NCBI GenBank assembly: GCA_016705005.1
Contig: JADIZB010000038.1
Location: forward strand, 186,001 to 250,000
DNA length: 64,000 nt
Direction: 5' to 3'
From: Bacteroidales bacterium
GTDB taxonomy: Bacteria > Bacteroidota > Bacteroidia > Bacteroidales > Lentimicrobiaceae
The position numbers were made by a program, and so were the translations under genes. This document shows, in pieces, positions 8,501-18,405 of this stretch (within the stretch, counting starts at the first letter, position 1; each line of letters opens with the position of its first letter). The notes beneath the pieces were generated by a model. That model was not told the DNA's origin, ran no database searches, and saw only the letters and a program-made list of their open reading frames with translations.

Positions 8501-9871
8501 TTATTTTACAACTACGAATTTGGCCGACCTGACCTCATTGCCAACAGTAAGTTTCAACAGGTAAGTTCCCTGTTTCAAATGGCCTGCATCAATTGACAAA
8601 TTCTGATCACCTTTGTTCAGATTACCAAATCCCTCAGCCTGCAGCAGGTTGCCCCTCAGGTCGTAGATCCCGGCCTGGACATTGCTTCTGACAGAAAGAT
8701 CAAATCTTACATGAATCACTGATTTCACCGGATTAGGATAGACAGAAACTGAGTTATTCAGCCTTGAACCAGGGGTATCGTGTCCGTCTACACCAACATA
8801 CGACCTGTTCTCGAAAATGCCTTTTCCCATCGTAGCAACATAAATGGCTCCAAGGTTAGAAACACCTGTGATATTATCAATCCATGGCCGTGAAGTGGTC
8901 TGCTGACGGATCATCATCACCGGTACATTGCCCATGCCTGAATTCTCAGCGGTCCATGTTGTATTTGCTCCAAGTGATTCGGTGGTATAGATACCTCTTT
9001 CCGTACCGATGATTACCCTGTCAGGGTCATTCATTTCAATCAGACTGGTATAGATGCGTGTATAAGGAGGAAGGTTACCCTGGGCCGGATTAAAAACCGG
9101 ACTCTCGTCAATAGCATTTAAGGTGTAATAAACTCCTACAGTATTTTGACCTCCGCAGGTGACAATCACTCTATTTTCGTTTAGAGGATCAACTGAAACA
9201 GACGAGATACTTTCTGTATCCAATATTACTGTATTAGAGATTATGCAGCCAGAACTGGAAACATCAGCACGAATTGAATCATAGGCAAGGGCAATATTGG
9301 CTACCCTGATCAACTGGCCTTCAGAAGTACCAACAAAAAGATAATTGGCATCTGCAGAATATGCCAGGCAAGTTACATGACCTGTAATTTCAGCAATTTT
9401 GTACCAATCGGGCTCTTTGCTGAAATTCAGAGGTTCTTTGGTCATATAAACAGCATCGGTTACCCCAAGGAACAGGCGGGATGAAATGATATCCTTAACC
9501 CTGACTGAATCACCTTTTACAAGATCATAAGGAAGGGTATATTTAAAGGGGAAACGCTTGGAGCTGGTGAATGAGGCTTTACTCTTGACCGTTACAGTTT
9601 CTCCGGCCAGATGGGTCATGGTGGTATCTTTATAGTAGACGCTATCGCGGGAATTCTCGTTGTTGAAACTTTCCCATAATTTGAATGGTGTAAAATATAC
9701 CCCACTATTTAGGTTTGCAATAGCATCAGGAATAAAAGCATCCGCCTGAGATTCTCCCATATCCTGAGAACGTGCAAAATGATCTCCTGAAGTAAAATTA
9801 ACAGTAGAGGAACCACCATAGAAAATGGAAGTAGGATTGATCATAGAAACCTCAACAGTTCCATCCGCCAA
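8501..9871 (-). pseudogene. C-terminal part of a split T9SS BNR/propeller protein
   Basis: This frame continues the upstream gene without any shift: the stop TAA at 9880-9878 is followed directly by TCG GCA TTG GCG in the same frame. The piece has no signal peptide of its own and its best start would be a TTG, yet it carries propeller repeats and a T9SS tail (VYPNPVKSVIHVRF ... GTYLLKL ... FVVVK), which is meaningless without export. I therefore read it as the second part of one gene of about 950 codons broken by a nonsense codon, either a real mutation or a base error. A free-standing protein from an internal start cannot be excluded. Confidence 0.7.
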
Positions 9872-9877
9872 TGCCGA

Positions 9878-11350
9878 TTAATTCACCTGTTTCAGGGTAT
9901 TCCCTTTTTTATCGAGATAAAGAAGACCACTACCAGCTAAACTACCCAATGTATTCCCTTTATCATCAAAAGCAACAGTGTTGAACATGGATGAGTTATA
10001 ATTCCTGTTCAGGCGCTTGAATGTCGCAAAATTGTCTTCAGTTGTTCCGACACCATTATCAGTTGCAAAATAAAACCTCTGGGAATTGGAAGGATCAGGT
10101 AATATGGTATGGATAGAAACCCCGATTTCGCCGACTGTTTTCTGCTGCCATTGGTAGAAACCTGTTTCTGAAATTTTGCGTCCTTCCCAAACATTAATTC
10201 CGCCCAGATAAACCAGATCAGGATTGGCAGGATTAACTACAATTGAACAGGAATACTTGCCATAATTAATATCATACAAGAAAGGATTAAACAATGCACT
10301 ACCACCCGGCGCAACTACCTTCCAGGTTAAACCTTTATCTCTTGAAACATAAATTCCCTGAAGTGAACCCCTGTCAAACCCACTCACACTACCATCTGCA
10401 ATTAAAACCGCATAAATGGTTGAACCATCAGAAGGAGCAAATGCTGTTTTAATTTTGGCTACACCAACTGTTGGGAGGCTGTCTAACCCTGTTCCGGTTG
10501 AGCGCAGGACAAAATTATTTACATCACCATTGGATGATATGTAGAGCTGACTGCCATATGATGCGGCAATTGCTCCGTCAGGGCCAACACTGACATCGTC
10601 ACAATTTGAAGCAGGAGGATCAACTCCAATTTCAACCGAATTCCAACTGGTTCCGCCATCAGCCGAGTAGACCAGACCTCCCATATTAGCTGCAAATATT
10701 GTGTTTCCTGAAATTGCGATTTTTTTGATATAAATCCAGGATCCATCAGCAGTTGAAGCTAATTTGGAGAAATTGACACCGTCAGAGGATTTAAAGATAC
10801 CCTGTCCTTTGGGTAACCGATCGATGATATATGGGTAAAAACCTTCAAAAAGATCTGTCGATTCACCGGTTCCGACATAAATATCTCCATTGGATGCCTG
10901 AGCCATGGCGCTAACATTAAGTACCACGTCGCCTGTTTCAACATAATCCCAGGTTTGTCCCCGGGTAGTTGATTTCCAGAGCCCGCCGGCAACACTGCCT
11001 ACATACAGCGTTGAACCCGAACTTTCCCTGTTATCAATGATCAGCGATCTGGTGCGGCCTGAGAAATTATCAGGACCCATTGACAGCCAGTTCAGACCTA
11101 AAGCATCGGATGATTTCAAATCACCTTCAGGCCTTCCGGTTCTTGAAACATTTGCCTGGATAACCTGATCCGCAGTCTCATGGTTTCCGATCTGAGAAAT
11201 ATATTCCCATCCTTCAGCCACTCCTTCGGCAATCAAACCTGAACCAGGAAAATGAGCAACCTGCCTGAATGTTCCGGATGTCGTCAGAGCGAAGAGCCCT
11301 GAACCAAACACTAAAACCAGCAAGCCAATGAGTAAATTTCTATTTTTCAT
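9878..11350 (-). CDS. N-terminal part of a secreted sialidase-like (BNR/propeller) T9SS cargo protein
   Basis: 490 aa with a signal peptide (MKNRNLLIGLLVLVFGSG) and several BNR/YCF48-type repeats (YVGSVAGGLWKSTTRGQTW, IYVSRDKGLTW), the Asp-box pattern of sialidase-like propellers. No sialidase arginine triad can be recognised, so enzyme activity is not claimed. It ends at a TAA (9880-9878) in the middle of the propeller region, and the same frame continues to a T9SS tail ending at 8501. As written, the product would be secreted by Sec but would lack the T9SS signal. A candidate -7 element (TAATTTTG, 11462-11455) lies about 100 bases upstream. Confidence 0.8.
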   Translation of the reverse strand: MKNRNLLIGLLVLVFGSGLFALTTSGTFRQVAHFPGSGLIAEGVAEGWEYISQIGNHETADQVIQANVSRTGRPEGDLKSSDALGLNWLSMGPDNFSGRTRSLIIDNRESSGSTLYVGSVAGGLWKSTTRGQTWDYVETGDVVLNVSAMAQASNGDIYVGTGESTDLFEGFYPYIIDRLPKGQGIFKSSDGVNFSKLASTADGSWIYIKKIAISGNTIFAANMGGLVYSADGGTSWNSVEIGVDPPASNCDDVSVGPDGAIAASYGSQLYISSNGDVNNFVLRSTGTGLDSLPTVGVAKIKTAFAPSDGSTIYAVLIADGSVSGFDRGSLQGIYVSRDKGLTWKVVAPGGSALFNPFLYDINYGKYSCSIVVNPANPDLVYLGGINVWEGRKISETGFYQWQQKTVGEIGVSIHTILPDPSNSQRFYFATDNGVGTTEDNFATFKRLNRNYNSSMFNTVAFDDKGNTLGSLAGSGLLYLDKKGNTLKQVN

Positions 11351-11990
11351 ATACTTAGTAGTTTATTGATAAAATAATTTCCCGCAAGTAAATCAGTGGC
11401 ACAAGTTACGCCTTTTTTATTGTCGTGCAACAGTTAAACCCTACTTTTTGCACACAAAATTAAGCAAGAAAAAACAACCAGACTGCGACTTGCATGTAAT
11501 AAATGCCTGCTGCATAATAATCGTTTTTCGGTGAGCAAATGTAGGGTAATTTAACAATTTTGCAATCGTAGTTTGAAATTATTGAAAACTTTATGTGTTT
11601 TCAATAAAATTTACTCTCTTTGTGGTTGAATTATGCATCAGAAAATCCAGTTTAAACGGGCAATTTAACCTTCTATAATCACTGTTGTCAGGTAAAAACC
11701 ATTCATTCTTTACCACCATCCCGATGGCAATCAGGACACACTGAATGAACGATTAAATTATAAAATCCGGTGTTTTTTCAGATAATCCGGGACAGTTAGT
11801 GTTCCCGCCTTCCTGACGGCAGTCAGGGTTGGTGCAGAATTTAAAAAGTAAGGCAGGGATTTTTATTTTCGGTCAAACAATATCATTTTCCGTTATTTAT
11901 GTTTATCATAAGAATCACCGCCCGGACAACAGTGTTTTTAATTTGATCATAATACACTCATAATTACAACAGTCTCTAAACAATACACCA
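11351..11990. other. Divergent intergenic region with a candidate promoter
   Basis: 640 bases between divergent genes. On the minus strand TAATTTTG (11462-11455) fits the Bacteroidota -7 element for the T9SS cargo gene. Around 11740-11870 there are short imperfect inverted and direct repeats, but no coding frame or RNA that I can support. Confidence 0.45.
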
Positions 11991-13193
11991 ATGAAGATAA
12001 CAATGAGATTAATTCTTGTCATTTCCGGTTTTCTGACACTCGGGGTTAATGTAGCACAAACCAGCGATTCGGCAGATAAGGAAGTTTACAAATTCAAAAT
12101 AATTAAAAGTCTTCCGGTAACGCCGGTAAAAGATCAGTACAAATCAGGCACATGCTGGAGTTTTGCAGCTACTTCCTATTTCGAATCTGAATTGATGAGA
12201 CTTGGTTATGATACCACAGACATTTCGGAAATGTATTTTGTCTACCAAGCGTATCAGGAGAAAGCCAGACAATATGTAAGGCATCATGGAAATGCAAACT
12301 TCGGTCCCGGTGGACAGGCACATGATGTGCTGAATGTTATACGGAAACACGGATTTACATCGGAGAATGAATATCCCGGATTATTGAAAGGAGAATCAAA
12401 ACACATTCATGGCGAATTGGATGCCGTTTTGAAAGGTTATCTTGATGCGCTGATTGCCAACAAGGACGGAAAACTTTCACAGGTGTGGTTTGATGGCTAC
12501 AAGGCAATACTTGACACCTACCTGGGTCCGGATCCGGCTGAACCGAAACCTGTGGCATCTCTTAAACCAGGCACTGATGCACAATATTCAAAGTTCAATT
12601 CCGAAGATTATATTGAAATCACTTCCTACACCCATCATCCGTTTTATGAAGCCATAGCTCTTGAGATTCCCGATAACTGGTCGCATGATCTATATTATAA
12701 CATCCCTGTGGATGATCTTATTTCTGTAATTAACAATGCAATTAATACCGGATATACTGTTTGCTGGGATGGTGATGTCAGCGATAAAGGCTTCTCTCAC
12801 AGCAATGGGGTTGCGATTATTCCCGTAAAGGATATGGCAAACATGGAAGGATCGGAACGTTCAAGGTGGGAAAAATTGTCGGAACGGGAAAGGAATGCCG
12901 AACTATACACCTTTGAGAAACCTGGTACAGAGAAGATTATCACGCAGGAGATGCGCCAGGAAGCTTTCGATAATTTTCAGGCAACCGATGATCACCTGAT
13001 GCATTTTACAGGAATGGTGACCGACCAGCATGGCACCGTTTATTATACAACAAAGAATTCGTGGGCTGCCGGCAGCAACAAAACCGGAGGATTTCTTAAT
13101 ATCTCGGAGTCCTACGTAAGGTTGAATACCATTGCAATAATGGTTCATAAAGATGCTGTTCCGTCTTCCATCCGGAAGAAGCTTAAACTCTGA
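11991..13193 (+). CDS. C1-family (PepC/bleomycin hydrolase-like) cysteine peptidase, exported
   Basis: 400 aa with an N-terminal signal peptide (MRLILVISGFLTLGVNVAQ). The catalytic Cys55 lies in SGTCWSFAATS, preceded by the Gln of the oxyanion hole (VKDQYKSGTCW). The catalytic His is in HLMHFTGM and the Asn in TKNSWAAG, both near the C-terminus, as in aminopeptidase C and bleomycin hydrolase. Unlike cytosolic PepC this copy is exported, a common Bacteroidota variant. Its last 26 codons and about 114 bases of downstream sequence are duplicated at 13811-14004. Confidence 0.88.
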   Translation: MKITMRLILVISGFLTLGVNVAQTSDSADKEVYKFKIIKSLPVTPVKDQYKSGTCWSFAATSYFESELMRLGYDTTDISEMYFVYQAYQEKARQYVRHHGNANFGPGGQAHDVLNVIRKHGFTSENEYPGLLKGESKHIHGELDAVLKGYLDALIANKDGKLSQVWFDGYKAILDTYLGPDPAEPKPVASLKPGTDAQYSKFNSEDYIEITSYTHHPFYEAIALEIPDNWSHDLYYNIPVDDLISVINNAINTGYTVCWDGDVSDKGFSHSNGVAIIPVKDMANMEGSERSRWEKLSERERNAELYTFEKPGTEKIITQEMRQEAFDNFQATDDHLMHFTGMVTDQHGTVYYTTKNSWAAGSNKTGGFLNISESYVRLNTIAIMVHKDAVPSSIRKKLKL

Positions 13194-13307
13194 ATCTAAT
13201 CATGGTCGGGATTTTTTCGCTGACCCGGCTCACCATCTGAAAGCCCTGAATGGTTCAAAAAACAACTTCGCTGAACCAAACAATCTGCATTCAGTTTCTG
13301 AATATAC
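13114..13307 (+). repeat. 194-bp direct repeat, copy 1 (overlaps the peptidase 3' end)
   Basis: Covers the last 80 coding bases of the C1 peptidase and the downstream region. Copy 2 begins 697 bases downstream. By eye the copies differ at about five positions over 194 bases, and the boundaries are sharp on both sides (shared core begins ACGTAAGGTTGAA and ends TCTGAATATAC). Confidence 0.9.
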
Positions 13308-13624
13308 TTTTTTCCTGTTTTGTGCGGCACATAAGTGCCAAGATTGCAACTATCTGATTAATTGTGTAAATGAAAAATATTATGGGTGCTTTTGGGTGCT
13401 GCAAGCTATTTTTGTGGCATGTTCATCAGGTGATATAAAAATCAAAGCAGGACAGAGAGAATCCAAATCATAATCCGAAAGGAAATCTTTTATGGAAATT
13501 GTTTACCGTTCAATTTAATGTATTTCGCGTCCTGTCATTAAAGGGTTTACCCTTTCCATTTCACATGATTTACTTTTTTGTAAATCATGAGATGTAAAGT
13601 TGCCACGCAATCAAGCAAATTTTC

Positions 13625-13713
13625 CTCTGCGGCGCTCTGCGTAATAACTCTGCGAACTCCGCGGTAAATTCTTTAACCGCAAAGAACGCTGAGAAGGCGC
13701 AAAGACCGCAAAG
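13625..13713. repeat. Inverted array of CGCAAAG/CGCAGAG heptamers
   Basis: The right arm contains CGCAAAG, CGCTGAG, CGCAAAG and CGCAAAG. The left arm, read on the other strand, contains CGCGGAG, CGCAGAG, CGCAGAG and CGCAGAG. Together they form an imperfect inverted repeat around GGTAAATTCTTTAACC. The element lies between the two 194-bp repeat copies. Similar CGCAAAG-rich dispersed repeats are known from many bacterial genomes; function is unknown. Confidence 0.7.
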
Positions 13714-13810
13714 TGAACATTGAATTCTTTATGGGTAAACCTGGCTTCGGGTCAGAACCGGCTTCTAAAAATGAAAAAATTAAATTGGGTGCTGCAATGC
13801 ACAGAACAGG

Positions 13811-14004
13811 ACGTAAGGTTGAACACCATTGCAATAATGGTTCATAAAAATGCTGTTCCGTCTTCCATCCGAAAGAAGCTTAAACTCTGAATCTAATCAT
13901 GGCCGGGATTTTTTCGCTAACCCGGCTCACCATCTGAAAGCCCTGAATGGTTCAAAAAACAACTTCGCTGAACCAAACAATCTGCATTCAGTTTCTGAAT
14001 ATAC
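13811..14004 (+). repeat. 194-bp direct repeat, copy 2 (peptidase 3'-end relic)
   Basis: A second copy of the peptidase C-terminal codons and 3' flank, without the rest of the gene. A 112-codon frame over it reads out of phase with the peptidase and is not a gene. It looks like the relic of a tandem duplication that later lost its middle. Confidence 0.85.
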
Positions 14005-14386
14005 CTTCGTTATATCTGCTTACAACATATCCGACCTTATGTTTATCATGTTGGTTAGCGATGGCTGGAAGATGATAAAAAGTAATTCGTTTGTTAAAGA
14101 AGCAAAGCCGGATCCGGAATTGGTGTTTCCGTTTTGCCTGCCATTGGATACCAAACCAGTGGTCAGTTGTACTGAAACTTACTGCTGATGCATCTTCAGG
14201 CACAGTTGCTTAGGATTGTAAAATTTTGGATATCAACATTCAAATCATCTGATTAAAGATGATTTCTCACCGAAAAAGCGTTGACAGGCAGGCGTTAATT
14301 TTCAATACCTGCTGACTGTGTATCTTATTATCCCCTGATTAACAATTTTTAACACCGCTCCAATGGCGGATTAGCAATGCTCTGAG

Positions 14387-14394
14387 TATTTTTG
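14387..14394 (+). promoter_or_regulatory. Candidate -7 element of the bat operon
   Basis: TATTTTTG matches TAnnTTTG and lies 20 bases before the MoxR start. No clear TTG -33 element is seen at the usual spacing. Confidence 0.45.
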
Positions 14395-14414
14395 CCAAAA
14401 AAAATATACCCGCC

Positions 14415-15407
14415 ATGATTGAAACTGACATCAAGGAACTGAACGAACGCATTCAAAAAGAGAGTGCTTTTGTTGACCTGATTGAGATGGAAATGCATAA
14501 AGTAATCGTTGGGCAAAAACACATGGTCGAACGCCTGCTAATAGGTTTGCTTTCAAACGGACATATTCTGCTCGAAGGTGTCCCGGGGCTTGCTAAAACA
14601 CTGGCAATTAAATCACTGGCCAACATCATAGATGCACACTTCAGCAGGATTCAGTTTACACCCGACCTTCTGCCTGCCGACCTTATCGGAACGATGATTT
14701 ATAGCCAGAAAAAGGAAGAGTTTATTGTGCGGAAGGGGCCCATATTCGCTAATTTTATTCTTGCAGATGAAATTAACCGTTCACCGGCAAAAGTTCAGAG
14801 TGCATTGCTCGAAGCCATGCAGGAAAAGCAGGTGACCATCGGGGATCATACCTATCCCCTGTCCGAACCCTTTCTTGTACTGGCGACCCAGAATCCCATT
14901 GAACAGGAAGGCACTTATCCGCTGCCCGAAGCACAGGTTGACCGTTTCATGCTGAAAGTGGTGATTGGCTATCCTACGCGTGAAGAAGAAAAACTGATCA
15001 TGAGGCAGAATATAGAGGGTAATCAGCCTGTTACCAGGACAATCATCAAACCTGAAGACATCCTCAAGGCAAGAAATCTCACAAGGGAAGTATATCTTGA
15101 TGAAAAAATTGAGAATTACATTACCGACATCGTTTTTGCCACCCGTTTCCCGGCTGAAAACAAACTCAAAAAGTTTGAAGGCCTTATCTCCTATGGTGCA
15201 TCACCGCGTGCAAGCATCAACCTTGCACTCGCCGCCAAAGCATATGCATTCATCAAGCGCCGGGGGTATGTTATTCCCGAAGATGTACGGGCAGTTGCCC
15301 ATGATGTAATGAGGCACCGCATCGGGCTTACTTATGAAGCTGAAGCTGAAAACATTACTACCGAGGATATCATCAATGAAATCCTGAATACAGTCGAAGT
15401 TCCCTAA
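14415..15407 (+). CDS. MoxR-family AAA+ ATPase
   Basis: 330 aa, cytoplasmic. Walker A is GVPGLAKT at residues 55-62, the Walker B segment is FILADEINRSP, and sensor 1 lies in VLATQNPIEQEG, all diagnostic of MoxR ATPases. Family members act as chaperones that load or activate partner von Willebrand factor A proteins. It is the first gene of a nine-gene plus-strand run (DUF58, BatD-like, BatA, BatB, BatC, BatD, BatE), the Bacteroidota aerotolerance arrangement. Confidence 0.93.
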   Translation: MIETDIKELNERIQKESAFVDLIEMEMHKVIVGQKHMVERLLIGLLSNGHILLEGVPGLAKTLAIKSLANIIDAHFSRIQFTPDLLPADLIGTMIYSQKKEEFIVRKGPIFANFILADEINRSPAKVQSALLEAMQEKQVTIGDHTYPLSEPFLVLATQNPIEQEGTYPLPEAQVDRFMLKVVIGYPTREEEKLIMRQNIEGNQPVTRTIIKPEDILKARNLTREVYLDEKIENYITDIVFATRFPAENKLKKFEGLISYGASPRASINLALAAKAYAFIKRRGYVIPEDVRAVAHDVMRHRIGLTYEAEAENITTEDIINEILNTVEVP

Positions 15408-15450
15408 ACATTACTCGAAGTTTTGGTAAACTTTCAGGAACTAAACATAC

Positions 15451-16326
15451 ATGGAAACCAGCGATATTCTTAAGAAAGTACGTCAGATTGAAATCAAAAC
15501 CAGGGGATTGTCGAACCACATCTTCTCAGGTCAGTACCACAGTGCTTTCAAGGGACGTGGTATGGCTTTCAGCGAGGTCCGTGAATATCAGTATGGTGAC
15601 GACATCAGGAACATCGACTGGAATGTTACCGCACGGTTCAGTCACCCTTACATCAAAGTGTTTGATGAAGAACGTGAGCTTACTGTCGCTTTACTGATCG
15701 ATGTCAGTGGCTCCAATGAATTTGGCACACGAAGACAGTTCAAGGAAGACCTGATGACGGAAATAGCTGCAGTTCTTGCTTTCTCCGCAGTTCATAACAA
15801 TGACAAAGTTGGTGTCATTTTCTTCAGCGACAAAGTCGAAAAATTCATTCCTCCCAAAAAGGGACTAAGTCACATTTTGCGCATCATCAGGGAATTGATT
15901 GATTTTAAACCCGAAAGTCAGAAGACAAACATAGCTGAGGCACTCAGATTTCTGACCAATGCCATGAAGAAACGATGCACAGCTTTCCTCATATCCGACT
16001 TTATTGATGCGGGATTTGAAGATGCCCTTAAGATAGCAGGACGTAAACACGACCTTGTAGCACTTCATATTTTTGATGAAAGAGACCAGGAACTACCTGA
16101 TATGGGCCTGGTCAGACTTTACAGTAAAGAAACAAATGAGAGCATCTGGGTTGACAGTTCCAGTAAAGCTTCAAGAACCCAGTACAGGAAACACGCGCTG
16201 AAACGAATCGAAATGCTTGATCAGGCGTTCAGGAGAAGTGGAGTTGATTTCGCCAGAATTGCTACCAGCCAGGATTATGTAAAGCCATTGCTGGGATTGT
16301 TTAAAGCCAGGGAGGCAAGACGCTGA
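15451..16326 (+). CDS. DUF58 domain protein (MoxR partner)
   Basis: 291 aa. The DUF58 signature YGDDIRNIDWNVTAR is followed by a vWA-like segment with the metal-site motif DVSGSNE (DxSxS-like). DUF58 proteins pair with MoxR ATPases. It sits 43 bases after the MoxR gene and 23 bases before the next one, within the bat operon. No membrane segment or signal peptide is visible. Confidence 0.9.
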   Translation: METSDILKKVRQIEIKTRGLSNHIFSGQYHSAFKGRGMAFSEVREYQYGDDIRNIDWNVTARFSHPYIKVFDEERELTVALLIDVSGSNEFGTRRQFKEDLMTEIAAVLAFSAVHNNDKVGVIFFSDKVEKFIPPKKGLSHILRIIRELIDFKPESQKTNIAEALRFLTNAMKKRCTAFLISDFIDAGFEDALKIAGRKHDLVALHIFDERDQELPDMGLVRLYSKETNESIWVDSSSKASRTQYRKHALKRIEMLDQAFRRSGVDFARIATSQDYVKPLLGLFKAREARR

Positions 16327-16349
16327 TAAAAATCCGGATTTCAGGACAG

Positions 16350-17369
16350 ATGAAAACAAATGGAATAAATCTTCAGAACAGAATCATCTCAGGAATAATC
16401 ACTATTCTGGCCGGATTTATATTTTTATTGCCTTCGGTTGCATCAGCCCAGAAGGTAACCCCTGACACGACACGTTTTTTGATCGGTAGCCAGATAAATG
16501 TTACCCTGGAACTTGAAACCGGGCAGGGTTCTGTGGTTGAATGGCCTGTATTGGGCGATACCCTGACACGCGCTATAGAAATCATCTCGAAAAGCAAGTC
16601 CGATACAGTTAAAGTGGAAGGCAGTGATAAAATGGTGATTAAACAGGTAATTACAATTACCTCTTTCGACACTGGGTTCATTGTGATTCCACCAATAGCT
16701 TTCAGGGTTAAGACCAAAACAGGAGCCATTCAGGAACTGGTCAGCGAACCTGTAATGCTTGAAGTTATCAGTGTTCGGGTCGATGCCGTTAAAGACATCA
16801 GGGATATTAAACCCATTTTACAGGCACCCTATACACTTCGCGATTTCTTACCTTGGCTTTTGCTGGCGGCTGCTATTGGATTGCTGGCTACCCTCATCTG
16901 GTTTTATATCAGAAACCGAAAGAAAAACAAACCATTGATCAGAATACCGGCACGACAGCAAAAACCACCACATGTGCTGGCACTCGGAATGCTTGATGAT
17001 CTTCGTAAAGAACAGGTCTGGCAGAAAGGTCAGATAAAGGAGTATTATACCCGTCTTACCGACATTCTGCGTGATTACTTCGAAAAACGTTTCGGTGTAA
17101 ATGCAGCAGAAATGACCAGTGAAGAGATTATTTCGGCTTTGAAAGACCATACCGGAGAGGTGTCGGTTCTGAGTGACCTGAAGAAGCTGCTGACCCTCTC
17201 TGATCTTGCAAAATTTGCCAAAGTCAAGCCGATTGGTGCTGAAAATGAGCTCAGCATGACCTATGCAAAAACCATCGTTTTAAATACTGCAGCGGCACCT
17301 GTATCAGAGGACGCTGGAATCATAACCAACACTGAAACACAGGAAAACCGGAACCCGATAAACGAATAG
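16350..17369 (+). CDS. BatD-like membrane protein of the bat operon
   Basis: 339 aa with a signal peptide (cleavage near VASAQ), a beta-rich periplasmic domain (about residues 35-150) similar in layout to BatD oxygen-tolerance domains (VTLELETGQG ... DTGFIVIPPIAFRV), one transmembrane segment (about 166-187, LPWLLLAAAIGLLATLIWFY) and a cytoplasmic helical tail. Its place between DUF58 and batA is the usual one for a small conserved protein of this operon. The exact family name is uncertain. Confidence 0.75.
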   Translation: MKTNGINLQNRIISGIITILAGFIFLLPSVASAQKVTPDTTRFLIGSQINVTLELETGQGSVVEWPVLGDTLTRAIEIISKSKSDTVKVEGSDKMVIKQVITITSFDTGFIVIPPIAFRVKTKTGAIQELVSEPVMLEVISVRVDAVKDIRDIKPILQAPYTLRDFLPWLLLAAAIGLLATLIWFYIRNRKKNKPLIRIPARQQKPPHVLALGMLDDLRKEQVWQKGQIKEYYTRLTDILRDYFEKRFGVNAAEMTSEEIISALKDHTGEVSVLSDLKKLLTLSDLAKFAKVKPIGAENELSMTYAKTIVLNTAAAPVSEDAGIITNTETQENRNPINE

Positions 17370-17375
17370 ACCAAC

Positions 17376-18371
17376 ATGTTCAATCATCTGAAATTTGCTA
17401 ATCCTGAGGCTTTTTACCTGCTCCTGCTGATCCCGGTGGCAATTGCATGGTATTGGTTCAGGGATCCGGGAACCAGGGCTAAACTTCAGATTTCCGATTA
17501 TTCAGCATTTCTCGAAAAATCAAAATCTTTAAAGCAATACTTTCAGCATCTGCTGTTTATATTCAGAGCCCTGGCCTTTGCATTGCTGGTGACAGCTCTT
17601 GCCCGGCCACAGTCAACACTTTCGCGGCAAAGTGTGAGTGTTGAAGGGATCGACATTGTTCTTGCGATGGATATATCAGGAAGTATGCTTGCTGAAGACT
17701 TTAAACCCAATAGATTGGAAGCAGCAAAAGAAGTTGCTGAGGATTTTATTAAGGGAAGGCCCAGCGACCGGATCGGACTGGTTGTATTCAGCGGCGAGAG
17801 TTTCACACAGTGCCCTTTGACCACTGACCACCCTGTACTCATTAATCTTTTTGATGAAATTAAGAGTGGAATGATTGAAGACGGTACTGCCATCGGTGAC
17901 GGACTTTCAACGGCTGTTAGCCGGCTCAAGGAAAGTCAGGCTGTGAGTAAAGTAATTATTTTACTTACCGATGGAGAAAACAACAGGGGATTTATCGATC
18001 CGAAATCCGCCGCAGAAATTGCCAGAGTATTCGGTCTCAGAGTCTACACCATAGGCATCGGCACCATAGGTACTGCTCCATATCCTGTACCAACTCCCTT
18101 CGGTGTTCAATACCAGCAGATGGAGGTCAGAATTGATGAACCGTTGTTGAAACAAATTGCTGAAATGACGAATGGCAGGTATTTCAGAGCCACCAACAAC
18201 CTGAAGCTGAAAGAAATTTACAGTGAAATCGACAAACTTGAAAAATCAAAAGTTGATGTAACGGAATTCCGGAGAAAAAAAGAGGAATTCAAACCATTTG
18301 CCCTGACGGCATTGATTCTTCTTCTGCTGGATTTTATCCTTGGAATTACTGTTTTCAGGAAATTCCCATAA
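17376..18371 (+). CDS. batA: vWA domain membrane protein BatA
   Basis: 331 aa. Two N-terminal membrane segments (about residues 12-28 and 56-76) and one at the C-terminus (about 306-326) enclose a von Willebrand factor A domain with an intact MIDAS motif DISGS (residues 99-103) and a later TDGEN. BatA-type proteins are anchored in the inner membrane with the vWA domain outside; with MoxR they have been linked to oxygen tolerance and virulence in Bacteroides and Leptospira. The gene starts 6 bases after its neighbour. Confidence 0.88.
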   Translation: MFNHLKFANPEAFYLLLLIPVAIAWYWFRDPGTRAKLQISDYSAFLEKSKSLKQYFQHLLFIFRALAFALLVTALARPQSTLSRQSVSVEGIDIVLAMDISGSMLAEDFKPNRLEAAKEVAEDFIKGRPSDRIGLVVFSGESFTQCPLTTDHPVLINLFDEIKSGMIEDGTAIGDGLSTAVSRLKESQAVSKVIILLTDGENNRGFIDPKSAAEIARVFGLRVYTIGIGTIGTAPYPVPTPFGVQYQQMEVRIDEPLLKQIAEMTNGRYFRATNNLKLKEIYSEIDKLEKSKVDVTEFRRKKEEFKPFALTALILLLLDFILGITVFRKFP

Positions 18372-18405
18372 CGGAATATCTGATGGGTTCAAAAAGCGAA
18401 AACTG

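Noticed and set aside
9878..9880. Stop codon recoding (TAA read through as an amino acid)
   Set aside because: TAA ends many intact genes in this window (for example at 5740-5742), so general recoding is not supported.
13850..14188. 112-codon open frame over the second copy of the 194-bp repeat
   Set aside because: It reads the duplicated peptidase end out of frame, has no domain or signal, and an equivalent frame exists over copy 1.
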